Program-made: the position numbers and the translations under genes
Notes under the pieces: model-generated
The model's input: the letters and a program-made list of their open reading frames with translations, nothing else
What the model was told of the DNA's origin: nothing
Databases searched by the model: none
Assembly (NCBI RefSeq): GCF_051014685.1
Contig: NW_027478756.1
Coordinates: 186,001-250,000, forward strand
From: Ptiloglossa arizonensis
Lineage: Eukaryota > Arthropoda > Insecta > Hymenoptera > Colletidae
Reading direction: 5' to 3'
DNA length: 64,000 nucleotides
Shown: in pieces, positions 1 through 13,000 of the stretch
Position numbering within the stretch: the first letter of the stretch is position 1
How the letters are laid out: each line of letters begins with the position of its first letter

Positions 1-890
1 TGACGAACTCGAGGAATTCCTGTTGCATCTGAAAGTAGAAACTCGCCCCATTACAACGGTATGTGTACTTTTCCCCTAGGCAATTCCAGTTATTGGTTTC
101 GAGTATCAGATTTGCGAAAATTTTGATGGTTTGTCAACCATTCCTTAACTTCATACTCCCATATCTCGCGAACGGATTGACGAACTCGAGAAATTCCTGT
201 TGCGTCTGAAAGTAGAAACTCGCCCGATTACAATGGAGTGTGTACTTTTCCCCTAGGCCATTCCAGTTATTCGTTTCTAGCATCAGACTTGCGAAAATTT
301 TGATGGTTTCTCAACCATTCCTTAACTTCAGCTCCCATATCTCGCGAATGGATTGACGAACTCGAGAAATTCCTGTTGCATCTGAAAGCAGAAACTCGCC
401 CGATTACAACGGTATGTGTATTTTTGCCCTAGACCACACTAGTTATTGGTTTCGAGTATCAGATTCCGACAATTTTGATGGTTTCTCAACCATTCCTTAA
501 CTTCAGCTCCCATATCTCGCGAACCGATTGACGAACTCGAGAAATTCCTGTTGAATCTGAATCAGAAACTCGCCCGATAACCACGGTATGTGTATTTTTG
601 CCCTAGGCCATAGTAGTTAATGGTTGTCGAGTATCAGACTTGGGAAAATTTTGATGGTTTCTCAACCATTCCTTAACTTCAAACTCCCATACCTCGTGAA
701 CGGATTGAGGAAATCAAGAAATTCCTGTTGCATCTGAAAGTAGAAACTCGCCCCATTACAACGGTATGTGTACTTTTCCCCTAGGCCATTGTAGTTATCG
801 GTTTCGTGTATCAGACTTGCGAAATCTTTGATTGTTTCTCAACCATTCCCTAACTTCAAACTCCCATATATCGCGAACGGATTGACGAAC
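1..890 (+). repeat. Five-monomer block, copy 1 (pairs with 3356-4245)
   Basis: The sequence from position 1 matches that from 3356 nearly base for base for about 890 bp, including rare shared states such as GAGGAATTCC, TTTGTCAACC, CTTCATACTCC and the short unit AATCTGAATCAGAAACTC. Only a few differences were noticed (for example near 698 and 825). The match ends near 890/4245. The offset is 3355 bp, which is 19 monomers less accumulated 1-bp deletions. The left end is cut by the window edge, so the duplication may start earlier. Confidence 0.85.
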
Positions 891-3355
891 TCGAGATATT
901 CCTATTGCATCTGAAGGCAGAAACTCGCCCGATTACAATGGTGTGTGTACTTTTCCCCTAGGCCATTCCAGTTATTGGTTTCGAGTATCAGATTCCGAAA
1001 ATTTTGATGGTTCCTCAACCACTCCTCAACTTCAAACTCCCATATCTCGCGAACGGATTGGCGAACTCGAGAAATTCCTCTTGCATCTGAAAGTAGAAGC
1101 TCGCCCAATTACAACGGTATGCGTATTTTCGCCCTAGACCATAGTAGTTATTGGTTTCGAGTATCAGACTTGTGAAAATTTTGATGGTTTCTCGACCACT
1201 CCTCAATTTCAAACTCGCATATCTCGCGAACGGATTGACGAACTCGAGAAATTCCTGTTGCATCTGAAAGGAGAAACTCGCCCCATTACAACGGTATGTG
1301 TACTTTTCCCCTAGGCCATTCCAGTTATTGGTTTCGAGTATCAGATTTGCGAAAATTTTGATGGTTTCTCAACCATTCCTCAATTTCAAACTCGCATATC
1401 TCGCGAACGGATTGACGAACTCGAGAAATTCCTGTTGCATCTGAAAGCAGAAACTCGCCCGATTACAACGGTCTGTGTATTTTTGCACTAGACCATAGTA
1501 GTTATTGATTTCAAGTATCAGATTCCGAAAATTTTGATGGTTTCTCAACCATTCCTTAACTTCAAACTCCCATATCTCGCGAACGGATTGACGACCTCGA
1601 GTAATTCCTGTTGAATCTGAAAGCAGATACTCGCCCAATTACAACGGTATGTGTATTTTTGCCCTAGACCATAGTAGTTATTGGTTTCGAGTATCAGATT
1701 CCGCGAGTTTTGATGGTTTCTCAAACGTTCCTTAACTTCAAACTCCCATATCTCGCGAACGGATTGACGAACTCAAGAAATTCCTATTGCATCTGAAAGT
1801 ATAAACTCTCCCGATTACAATGGTGTGTGTGCTTTTCCCCTAGGCCATTCCAGTTATTGGTTTCGAGTATCAGACTTGCGAAAATTTTAATGGAATCTCA
1901 AACATTCCTTAAATTCAAACTCCCATATCTCGCGAACCGATTGACGAACTCGAGAAATTCCTGTTGCATCTGAAAGTAGCAACTCGCCCGATTACAACGG
2001 TATGTGTATTTTTGCCCTAGGCCACAGTAGTTAATGGTTCCGAGTATCAGATTCCGAAAATTTTGATGGTTTCTCAACCATTCCTTAACTTCAAACTCCC
2101 ATATCTCAAGAACGGATTGAGGAAATCGAGAAATTCCTGTTGCATCTCAAAGTAGAAACTCGCCCCATTACAACGGTATGTGCACTTTTCCTCTAGGCCA
2201 TTCCAGTTATTGGTTTCGAGTATCAGAGTTGCGAAAATTTTGATGGTTCCTCAACCATTCCTTAACTTCAAACTCCCATATCTCGCGAACGGATTGACGA
2301 ACTCGAGAAATTCCTCTTGCATCTGAAAGTAGAAGCTCGCCCAATTACAACGGTATGCGTATTTTCGCCCTAGACCATAGTAGTTATTGGTTTCGAGTAT
2401 CAGACTTGCGAAAATTTTAACGGACTCTCAACCATTCCTTAAATTCAAACTCCCATATCTCGCGAACCGATTGACGAACTCGAGGAATTCCTGTTGCATC
2501 TGAAAGGAGAAACTCGCCCCATTACAACGGTATGTGTACTTTTCCCCTAGGCCACTCCAGTTATTGGTTTCGAGTATCAGATTTGCGAAAATTTTGATGG
2601 TATGTCAACCATTCCTTAACTTCATACTCCCATATCTCGCGAACGGATTGACAAACTCGAGAAATTCCTGTTGCGTCTGAAAGTAGAAACTCGCCCGATT
2701 ACAATGGAGTGTGTACTTTTCCCCTAGGCCATTCCAGTTACTCGTTTCTAGCACCAGACTTGCGAAAATTTGGATGGCTTCTCAACCATTCCTTAATTTC
2801 AAACTCGCATATCTCGCGAATGGATTGACGAACTGGAGAAATTCCTGTTGCATCTGAAAGCAGAAACTCGCCCGATTACAACGGTATGTGTATTTTTGCC
2901 CTAGACCACAGTAGTTATTGGTTTCGAGTATCAGATTCCGAAAATTTTGATCGTTTCTCAACCATTCCTTAACTTCAGCTCCCATATCTCGCGAACGGAT
3001 TGACGAACTCGAGAAATTCCTGTTGCATCTGAAAGTAGAAACTTGCCCGATTACAATGGTGTGTGTACTTTTCGCCTAGGCCATTCCAGTTATTGGTTTC
3101 GAGTATCAGACTTGCGAAAATTTTGATGGCTTCTCAACCATTCCTTAATTTCAAACTCGCATATCTCGCGAACGGATTGACGAACTCGAGAAATTCCTAT
3201 TGCATTTTAAGGCAGAAACTCGCCCGATTACAATGGTGTGTGTACTTTTCCCCTAGGCAATTCCAGTTAATGGTTTCGAGTATCAGACTTGCGAAAATTT
3301 TAATGGACTCTCAACCATTCCTTAAATTCAAACTCCCATATCTCGCGAACCGATT

Positions 3356-4245
3356 GACGAACTCGAGGAATTCCTGTTGCATCTGAAAGTAGAAACTCGC
3401 CCCATTACAACGGTATGTGTACTTTTCCCCTAGGCAATTCCAGTTATTGGTTTCGAGTATCAGATTTGCGAAAATTTTGATGGTTTGTCAACCATTCCTT
3501 AACTTCATACTCCCATATCTCGCGAACGGATTGACGAACTCGAGAAATTCCTGTTGCGTCTGAAAGTAGAAACTCGCCCGATTACAATGGAGTGTGTACT
3601 TTTCCCCTAGGCCATTCCAGTTATTCGTTTCTAGCATCAGACTTGCGAAAATTTTGATGGTTTCTCAACCATTCCTTAACTTCAGCTCCCATATCTCGCG
3701 AATGGATTGACGAACTCGAGAAATTCCTGTTGCATCTGAAAGCAGAAACTCGCCCGATTACAACGGTATGTGTATTTTTGCCCTAGACCACACTAGTTAT
3801 TGGTTTCGAGTATCAGATTCCGACAATTTTGATGGTTTCTCAACCATTCCTTAACTTCAGCTCCCATATCTCGCGAACCGATTGACGAACTCGAGAAATT
3901 CCTGTTGAATCTGAATCAGAAACTCGCCCGATAACCACGGTATGTGTATTTTTGCCCTAGGCCATAGTAGTTAATGGTTGTCGAGTATCAGACTTGGGAA
4001 AATTTTGATGGTTTCTCAACCATTCCTTAACTTCAAACTCCCATATCTCGTGAACGGATTGAGGAAATCAAGAAATTCCTGTTGCATCTGAAAGTAGAAA
4101 CTCGCCCCATTACAACGGTATGTGTACTTTTCCCCTAGGCCATTGTAGTTATCGGTTTCGTGTATCAGACTTGCGAAATTTTTGATTGTTTCTCAATCAT
4201 TCCCTAACTTCAAACTCCCATATCTCGCGAACGGATTGACGAACT
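3356..4245 (+). repeat. Five-monomer block, copy 2 (pairs with 1-890)
   Basis: This is the second copy of the block described at 1-890, at offset 3355. A partly related run starts near 2470, with the same GAGGAATTCC entry but GAAAGGAGAAAC and TGGTATGTCAACC; another starts near 4770. The same entry monomer has therefore been copied at least four times in the left domain. Confidence 0.85.
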
Positions 4246-6180
4246 CGAGAAGTTCCTCTTGCATCTGAAAGTAGAAACTTGCCCGATTACAACGGTGTTT
4301 GTACTTTTCCCCAAGGCCATTCCAGTTATTGGTTTCGAGTATCAGACTTGCGAAAATTTTGATCGTTTCTCAACCATTCCTTAACTTCAAACTCCCATAT
4401 CTCGCGAACGGATTGACGAACTCGTGTAATTCCTGTTGAATCTGAAAGCAGGCACTCGCCCGATTACACCGGTATGTGTATTTTTGCCCTAGACCATAGT
4501 AGTTATTGGTTTCGAGTATCAGATTCCGCAAATTTTGATGGTTTCTCAACCATTCCTTAACTTCAAACTCCCATATCTCGCGAACGGATTGACGAACTCG
4601 AGAAATTCCTATTGCATCTGAAGGCAGAAACTCGCCCGATTACAATGGTGTGTGTACTTTTCCCCTAGGCAATTCCAGTTATTGGTTTCGAGTATCAGAC
4701 GTGCGAAAATTTTAATGGACTCTCAACCATTCCTTAAATTCAAACTCCCATATCTCGCGAACCGATTGACGAACTCGAGGAATTCCTGTCGCATCTGAAA
4801 GTAGAAACTCGCCCCATTACAACGGTATGTGTACATTTCCCCTAGGCCATTCCAGTTATTGGTTTCGAGTATCAGATTTGCGAAAATTTTGATGGTTTGA
4901 CAACCATTCCTTATCTTCATACTCCCATATCTCGCGAACGGATTGACGAACTCGAGAAACTCCTGTTGCGTCTGAAAGTAGAAACTCGCCCGATTACAAT
5001 GGAGTGTGTACTTTTCCCCTAGGCCATTCCAGTTATTCGTTTCTATCATCAGACTTGCGAAAATTTTGATGGCTTCTCAACCATTCCTTAATTTCAAACT
5101 CGCTTACGTCGCGAATGGATTGACGAACTCGAGAAATTCCTATTGCATCTGAAAGCAGAATCTCGCCCGACTACAACGGTATGTGTATTTTTGCCCTAGA
5201 CCACAGTAGTTATTTGTTTCGAGTATCAGATTCCGAAAATTTTGATGGTTTCGCAACCATTCCTTAACTTCAAACTCCCATATCTCGCGAACGGATTGAC
5301 GAACTCGAGAAATTCCTATTGCATCTGAAGGCAGAAACTCGCCCGATTACAATGGTGTGTGTACTTTTCCCCTAGGCAATTCCAGTTATTGGTTTCGAGT
5401 ATCAGACTTGCGAAAATTTTAATGGACTCTCAACCATTCCTTAAATTCAAACTCCCATATCTCGCGAACGGATTGACGAACTCGAGAAACTCCTTTTGCG
5501 TCTGAAAGTAGAAACTCGCCCGATTACAATGGAGTGTGTACTTTTCCCCTAGGCCATTCCAGTTATTCGTTTCTAGCATCAGACTTGCGAAAATTGTGAT
5601 GGCTTCTCAACCATTCCTTAATTTCAAACTCGCTTATCTCGCGAATGGATTGACGAACTCGAGAAATTCCTATTGCATCTGAAAGCAGAAACTCGCCCGA
5701 CTACAACGGTATGTGTATTTTTGCCCTAGACCACAGTAGTTATTTGTTTCGAGTATCAGATTCCGAAAATTTTGATGGTTTCTCAAGCATTCCTTAACTT
5801 CAACTCCCATATCTCGCGAACGGATTGACGACCTCGAGAAATTCCTGTTGCATCTGAAGGCAGAAACTCGCCCGATTACAATGGTGTGTGTACTTTTCCC
5901 CTAGGCCTTTGTAGTTATTGGTTTCGTGTATCAGACCTGCGAAATTTTTGATTGTTTCTCAACCATTCCCTAACTTCAAACTCCCATATCTCGCGAACGG
6001 ATTGACGAACTCGAGAAATTCCTATTGCATCTGAAGGCAGAAACTCGCCCGATTACAGTGGTGTGTGTACTTTTCCCCTAGGCCATTCCAGTTATTGGTT
6101 TCGAGTATCAGACTTGCGAAAATTTTAATGGACTCTCAACCATTCCCTAACTTCAAACTCCCATACCTCGCGAACGGATT

Positions 6181-6534
6181 GACGAACTCGAGAAATTCCT
6201 ATTGCATCTGAAGGCAGAAACTCGCCCGATTACAATGGTGTGTGTGCTTTTCCCCTAGGCCATTCCAGTTATTCGTTTCTAGCATCAGACTTGCGAAAAT
6301 TTTAATGGACTCTCAACCATTCCCTAACTTCAAACTCCCATACCTCGCGAACGGATTGACGAACTCGAGAAATTCCTATTGCATCTGAAGGCAGAAACTC
6401 GCCCGATTACAATGGTGTGTGTGCTTTTCCCCTAGGCCATTCCAGTTATTCGTTTCTAGCATCAGACTTGCGAAAATTTTAATGGACTCTCAACCATTCC
6501 CTAACTTCAAACTCCCATACCTCGCGAACGGATT
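6181..6534 (+). repeat. Two base-for-base identical adjacent monomers
   Basis: 6181-6357 and 6358-6534 are identical over all 177 positions as I read them. Both carry GAAGGCAG, GTGTGTGTGC, TTCGTTTCTAGCATCAG, AATGGACTCTC and CATACCTCGCG. The flanking monomers on both sides differ (the left one has TTGGTTTCGAG, the right one CTTATCCCC). An identical doublet inside an array where neighbours usually differ at several sites indicates a very recent single-unit duplication or conversion. Confidence 0.9.
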
Positions 6535-7090
6535 GACGAACTCGAGAAATTCCTATTGCATCTGAAGGCAGAAACTCGCCCGATTACAATGGTGTGTGTA
6601 CTTATCCCCTAGGCCATTCCAGTTATTGGTTACGAGTATCAGACTTGCGAAAATTTTAATGGACTCTCAACCATTCCTTAAATTCAAACTCGCATATCTC
6701 GCGAACGGATTGACGAACTCGAGAAACTCCTGTTGCGTCTGAAAGTAGAAACTCGCCCGATTACAATGGAGTGTGTACTTTTCCCCTAGGCCATTCCAGT
6801 TATTCGTTTCTAGCATCAGACTTGCGAAAATTTTGATGGCTTCTCAACCATTCCTTAATTTCAAACTCGCTTACCTCGCGAATGGATTGACGAACTCGAG
6901 AAATTCCTATTGCATCTGAAAGCAGAATCTCGCCCGACTACAACGGTATGTGTATTTTTGCCCTAGACCACAGTAGTTATTTGTTTCGAGTATCAGATTC
7001 CGAAAATTTTGATGGTTTCTGAACCATTCCTTAACATCAAACTCCCATATCTCGCGAACGGATTGACGAACTCGAGAAATTCCTGTTGCA

Positions 7091-10070
7091 TCTGAAAGGA
7101 GAAACTAGCCCGATTACAATGTTGTGTGTACTTCTCCCGTAGGCCATAGTAGTTATTGGTTTTGAGTATCAGACTTGCGAAAATTATGATGGATTCTCAA
7201 CCATTCCTTAAATTCAAACTCCCATATTTCGCGAACGGATTGACGGACTCGGGAAATTCCTGTTGCATCTGAAAGAAGAGACTCGCCCGATTACAACGGT
7301 ATGTGTATTTTTGCCCTAGTCCATAGTAGTTATTGGTTTCGAGTATCAGACTTGCGAAAATTTTGATGGTTTCTCAAACGTTCCTTAACTTCAAATTCCC
7401 ATATCTCCCGAACGGACTGACTAACTCGAGAAATTCCTGTTGCATCTGAAAGTAGAAACTCGCCCGATTACAGTGGAGTGTGTACTTTTCCCCTAGGCCA
7501 TAGTATTTATTGGTTTTGAGTATCAGACTTGCGAAAATTTTGATGGTTTCTCAAACGTTTCTTAACTTCAAACTCCCATATCTCGCGAACGGATTGACGT
7601 ACTCGAGAAATTCCTGTTGCATCTGAAAGTAGAAACTCGCCCGATTGCAGCGGTATGTGTATTTTTGCCCTGGGCCATAGTAGTTATTGTTTTCGAGTAT
7701 CAGACTTGCGAAAATTTTGATGGTTTCTCAACCACTCCTTAATTTCGAACTCCCATATCTCGCGACCGGATTGACGAACTCGAGAAATTGCCGTTCCATC
7801 TGAAAGTAGAAACTCGCCCGATCACAACGGTGTGTGTATTTTTCCCCTAGGCCTTTGTAGTTATTGTTTTCGAGTATCAGACTTGCGAAAATTTTGATGG
7901 TTTATCAACCATTCCTTAATTTCAAACTCCCATATCTCGCGGCCGGATTGACGAACTCGAGAAATTGCTGTTCCATCTGAAAGTAGAAACTCGCCCGATT
8001 ACAATGGTGTGTGTACTTTTGCCCTAGGCCATTCCAGTTATTGGTTTCGAGTATCAGACCAGAGAAAATTTTGATGGTTTCTCGACCATTCCTTAACTTC
8101 AAACTCCCATATCTCGCGAGCGGACTGACGAACTCGAGAAATTCCTGTTGCATCTGAAAGTAGAAAGTCGCCCGATTACAATGGTGTGTGTACTTTTCCG
8201 TTAGGCCATTCCAGTTATTGGTTTCGAGTATCAGACCAGAGAAAATTTTGATGGTTTCTCAACCATTCCTTAACTTCAAACTCCCATATCTCGCGAACGG
8301 ATTGACGAACTCGAGAAATTGCTGTTCCATCTGAAAGTAGAAACTCGCCCCATTACAACGGTATGTCTATTTTTCCCCTAGGCCATTGTAGTTAATGGTT
8401 TCGAGTATCAGACTTGGGAAAATTTTGATGGTTTCTCAACCATTCCTTAACTTCAAACTCCCATATCTCGTGAACGGATTGAGGAAATCAAGAAATTCCT
8501 GTTGCATCTGCAAGTAGAAACTCGCCCCATTACAACGCTATGTGTACTTTTCCCCTAGGCCATTCCAGTTATTGGATTCGAGTATCAAATCAGCGAAAAT
8601 TTTGGTGGTTTCTCAACCATTCCTTAACTTCAAACTCCCATATCTCGCGAACGGATTGACGAACTCGAGAAATTCCTGTTGCATCTGAAAGGAGAAACTT
8701 GCCCGATTACAATGGTGTGTGTACTTCTCCCGTAGGCCATAGTAGTTATTGGTTTTGAGTATCAGACTTGCGAAAATTTTGATGGATTCTCAACCATTCC
8801 TTAAATTCAAACTCCCATATCTCGCGAACGGATTGACGGACTCGGGAAATTCCTGTTGCATCTGAAAGAAGAGACTCGCCCGATTACAACGGTATGTGTA
8901 TTTTTGCCCTAGTCCATAGTAGTTATTGGTTTCGAGTATCAGACTTGCGAAAATTTTGATGGTTTCTCAAACGTTCCTTAACTTCCAATTCCCATATCTC
9001 CCGAACGGACAGACTAACTCGAGAAATTCCTGTTGCATCTGAAAGTAGAAACTCGCCCGATTACAATGGTATGTGTTTTTTTTCCCTAGGCCTTTGTAGT
9101 TATTGGATTCGGGAATCAGACCTGCGAAAATATTGATGGTTTCTCAACCATTCCTTAACTTCAAACTGCCATATCTCGCGAACGGATTGACGAACACGAG
9201 AAATTCCTATTGCATTTGAAAGCAGAAACTCGCCCGATTTCAACGGTATGTGTACTTTTCCCCTAGGCCTTTGTAGTTATTGGTTTCGGGAATCAGAGAT
9301 GCGAAAATTTTGATGGTTTCTCAACCATTCCTTAACATCAAACTCCCATGTCTCGCGAACGGATTGACGAGCTCGAGAAATTCCTATTGCATCTGAAAGC
9401 AGAAACTCGCCCGATTTCAACGCTATGTGTACTTTTCCCCTAGGACATTCCAGTTATTGGATTCGAGTATCAAATCAGCGAAAATTTTGGTGGTTTCTCA
9501 AGCATTCCTTAACTTCAAACTCCCATATCTCGCGAACGGATTGACGAACTCGAGAAATTCCTGTTGCATCTGAAAGGAGAAACTAGCCCGATTACAATGG
9601 TGTGTGTACTTCTCCCGTAGGCCATAGTAGTTATTGGTTTTGAGTATCAGACTTGCGAAAATTTTGATGGATTCTCATCCATTCCTTAACTTCAAACTCC
9701 CATACCTCGCGAACGGATTGACGGACTCGGGAAATTCCTGTTGCATCTGAAAGAAGAGACTCGCCCGATTACAACGGTATGTGTATTTTTGCCCTAGGCC
9801 ATAGTAGTTATTCGTTTCGAGTATCAGACATGCGAAAATATTGATGGTTTCTCAACCATTCCTTAACTTCAAACTGCCATATCTCGCGAACGGATTGACG
9901 AACACGAGAAATTCCTATTGCATTTGAAAGCAGAAACTCGCCCGATTTCAACGGTATGTGTACTTTTCCCCTAGGCCTTTGTAGTTATTGGTTTCGGGAA
10001 TCAGAGATGCGAAAATTTTGATGGTTTCTCAACCATTCCTTAACATCAAACTCCCATATCTCGCGAACGG
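7091..10070 (+). repeat. Module-rich satellite segment related to block C
   Basis: About 17 monomers. Typical runs are GGAGAAACTAGCCCG then CTTCTCCCGTAGG, followed by GACGGACTCGGGAAATTCC with GAAGAAGAGACTCG, followed by ATATCTCCCGAACGGAC. This run occurs near 7097, 8690 and 9573 and again in 15.9-17.0 kb and in block C (24.6, 34.4 and 41.6 kb). The stretch 7548-7790 (CGTACTCGAG, CCTGGGCC, GCGACCGGATTG) also reappears near 24203, 33931 and 40124. Variants private to this segment include CAGACCAGAGAAAATTTT near 8056 and 8232. No gene seen. Confidence 0.75.
8571..9480 (+). repeat. Likely source or sister of the block C start (pairs with about 24507-25416)
   Basis: Shared anchors (ATCAAATCAGCG at 8581/24517, the long T run before CCCTAGG at 9081/25017, CCCATGTCTCGCG at 9347/25283) all give the same offset of 15936 bp. 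About 0.9 kb is therefore collinear without net indels. The match ends near 9500, where this copy goes on to GGAGAAACTAGCCCG while block C goes on to CTCGCGAAATTCC. Which copy is ancestral cannot be decided from sequence alone. Confidence 0.75.
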
Positions 10071-13000
10071 ATTCACGATCTCGAGAAATTCCTGTTGCAT
10101 CTGAAAGTAGAAACTCGCACGATTACAACGGCATGTGTATTTTTCCCCTAGGCCGTTGTAGTTATTGGTTTCGGGAATCAGACTTGCGAAAATTTTGATG
10201 GTTTCTCAAACATTCCTTAACTTCTAACCCCCATATCTCGCGAACGGATTGACGATCTCGAGAAATTCCTGTTGCATCTGAAAGTAGAAACACGCCCGAT
10301 TGCAGTGGTGTGTGTACTTTTCCCCTAGGCCATTCCAGTTATTGGTTTCGAGTATCAGACCAGCGAAATTTTTGATGGTTTCTCAACCATTCCTTAACTT
10401 CAAACTCCCATATCTCGCGAACGGATTGACGAACTCGAGAAATTCCTGTTGCATCTGAAAGTAAAAACTCGCCCGATTACAGCGGTGTGTGTATTTTTGC
10501 CCTAGGCCATAGTATTTATTGGTTTCGTGTATCAGGGTTGCAAAAATTTTGATGGTTTCTCAACCATTCCTTAAGTTCGAACTCTCATACCTCGCGAACG
10601 GATTCACGAACTTGAGAAATTCCTGTTGCATCTGAAAGTAGAAACTCGCACGATTACAACGGCATGTGTATTTTTCCCCTAGGCCTTTGTAGTTATTGGT
10701 TTCGGGAATCAGACTTGCGAAAATTTTGATGGTTTCTCAACCATTCCTTAACTTCTAACCCCCATATCTCGCGAACGGATTGACGATCTCGAGAAATTCC
10801 TGTTGCATCTGAAAGTAGAAACACGCCCGATTGCAGTGGTGTGTGTACTTTTCCCCTAGGCCATTCCATTTATTGGTTTCGAGTATCAGACCAGCGAAAA
10901 TTTTGATGGTTTCTCAACCATTCCTTAACTTCAAACTCCCATATCTCGCGAACGGTTTGACGAACTCGAGAAATTCCTGTTGCATCTGAAAGTAGAAACT
11001 CGCCCGATTACAATGGTGTGTGTACTTTTCCCCTAGGCCGTTCCAGTTATTGGTTTCGAGTATCAGACCAGCGAAATTTTTGATGGTTTCTCAACCATTC
11101 CTTAACTTCAAACTCCCATATCTCGCGAACGGATGGACGAACTCGAGAAATTCCTGTTTCATCTGAAAGTAGAAATTCGCCCGATTACAACGGTATGTGT
11201 ATTTTCCCCTAGGCCATTGTAGTTATTGGTTTCGAATATCAGACATGCAAAAATTTTGATGGTTTTTCAACCATTCCTTAACTTCAAACTCCCATATTAA
11301 TGGAACGGATTGACGAACTCGAGAAATTCCTATTGCATCTGAAAGCAGAAACTCGCCCGATTACAACGGTATGTATATTTTCCCCTAGGCCATTGTAGTT
11401 ATTGGTTTCGAATATCAGACATGCGAAAATTTTGATGGTTTCTCAACCATTCCTTAACTTCAAACTCCCATATTAATGGAACGGATTGACGAACTCTAGA
11501 AATTCCTATTGCATCTGAAAGCAGAAACTCGCCCGATTACATCGGTGTGTGCATTTTTGCCCTAGGCCATAGTAGTTATTGGTTTCGAGTATCAGACTTG
11601 CGAAAATTTTGATGGTTTCTCAACCATTCCTTAACTTCAAACTCCCATATCTAGCGAACGGATGGACGAACTCGAGAAATTCCTGTTTCATCTGAAAGTA
11701 GAAATCCGCCCGATTACAACGGTATGTGTATTTTTCCCCTAGGCCATTGTAGTTATTGGTTTCGAGTATCACACCTGCTAAAATTTTTATTGTTGCTCAA
11801 CCATTCCTTAACTTCAAACTCCCATATCTCGCGAACGGATTGACGAACTCGAGAAATTCCTCTTGCATCTGAAAGTAGAAACTCGCCCGATTACAACGGT
11901 ATGTGTATTTTTCCCGTAGGCATCTGCAGTTATCGGTTTCGGGAATCAGACATGCGAAAATTTTGATGGTTGCTCAACCAATCCTTAACTTCAAACTCCC
12001 GTATCTCGCGAACGAATTGACGAACTCGAGAAATTCCTATTGCATCTGAAAGCAGAAACTCGCCCGATTACAACGGTATGTGTATTTTTGCCCTAGGCCT
12101 CTGTAGTTATTGGTTTCGAGTATCAGACTTGCGAAAATTTTGATGGTTTCTCAACCATTCCTTAATTTCAAACTCCCATATCTCGCGTACGGATTGAAGA
12201 ACTCGCGAAGTTCCTGTTGCTTCTGAAAGTAGAAACTCGCCCCATTACAATGGTGTGTGTACTTTTCCCCTAACCCATAGTAGTTATGGGTTTCGAGTAT
12301 CAGACTTGCGAAAATTTTGATGGTTTCTCAACCGTTCCTTAAATTCAAACTCCCATATCTCGCGAACGGATTGACGAACTCGAGAAACTCCTATTGCATC
12401 TGAAAGCAGAAACTCGCCCGATTACAACGGTATGTGTATTTTTGCCCTAGGCCTCTGTGGTTATTGGTTTCGAGTATCAGACATGCGAAAATTTTGATGG
12501 TTGCTCAACCATTTCTTAACTTCAAACTCCCATATCTCGCGAACGAATTGACGAACTCGAGAAATTCCTGTTGCATCTGAAAGCAGAAAGTCGCCCGATT
12601 ACAACGGTATGTGTATTTTTGCCCTAGGCCATAGTAGTTATTGGTTTCGAGTATCAGACATGCGAATATTTTGATGGTTTCTCAACCATTCCTCATCTTC
12701 AAACTCCCATATCTCGCGAACGGAGTGACGAACACGAGAAATTCCTATTGCATCTGAAAGCAGAAACTCGCCCGATTTCAACGGTATGTGTACTTTTCCC
12801 CTAGGCCTTTGTAGTTATTGGTTTCGGGAATCAGACTTGCGAAAATTTAGATGGTTGCTCAACCATTCCTTAACTTCAAACTCCCATATCTCGCGAACGG
12901 ATTGACGAACTCGAGAAATTCTTGTTGCATCTGAAAGCAGAAATTCGCCGGATTACAGCGGTATGTGTATTTTGGCCCTAGGCCATAGTAGTTATTGTTT

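Larger units (their letters stand above)
1..7090 (+). repeat. Left domain: locally homogenised satellite with private variants
   Basis: About 40 monomers share diagnostic states that I did not see elsewhere in the window. These are CAGATTCCG before AAAATTTT (for example near 470, 1530, 2935, 3828, 5760, 6995), TTCGTTTCTAGCATCAG, AATGGACTCTCAACC, and the 1-bp-shorter CTTCAGCTCCC. Three-monomer cassettes beginning GAGAAACTCC recur at 4954, 5484 and 6721. The domain contains a 5-monomer block duplication (1-890 and 3356-4245) and a perfect monomer doublet at 6181-6534. No gene or foreign insertion was seen. Local sharing of variants fits gene conversion or amplification confined to this part of the array. 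Confidence 0.8.

Noticed and set aside
9070..9086. Homopolymer T run as a terminator or poly(T) promoter element
   Set aside because: It is a local expansion of the TTTTT in the monomer (also near 25011, 34745 and 42000) that travelled with the duplicated module.
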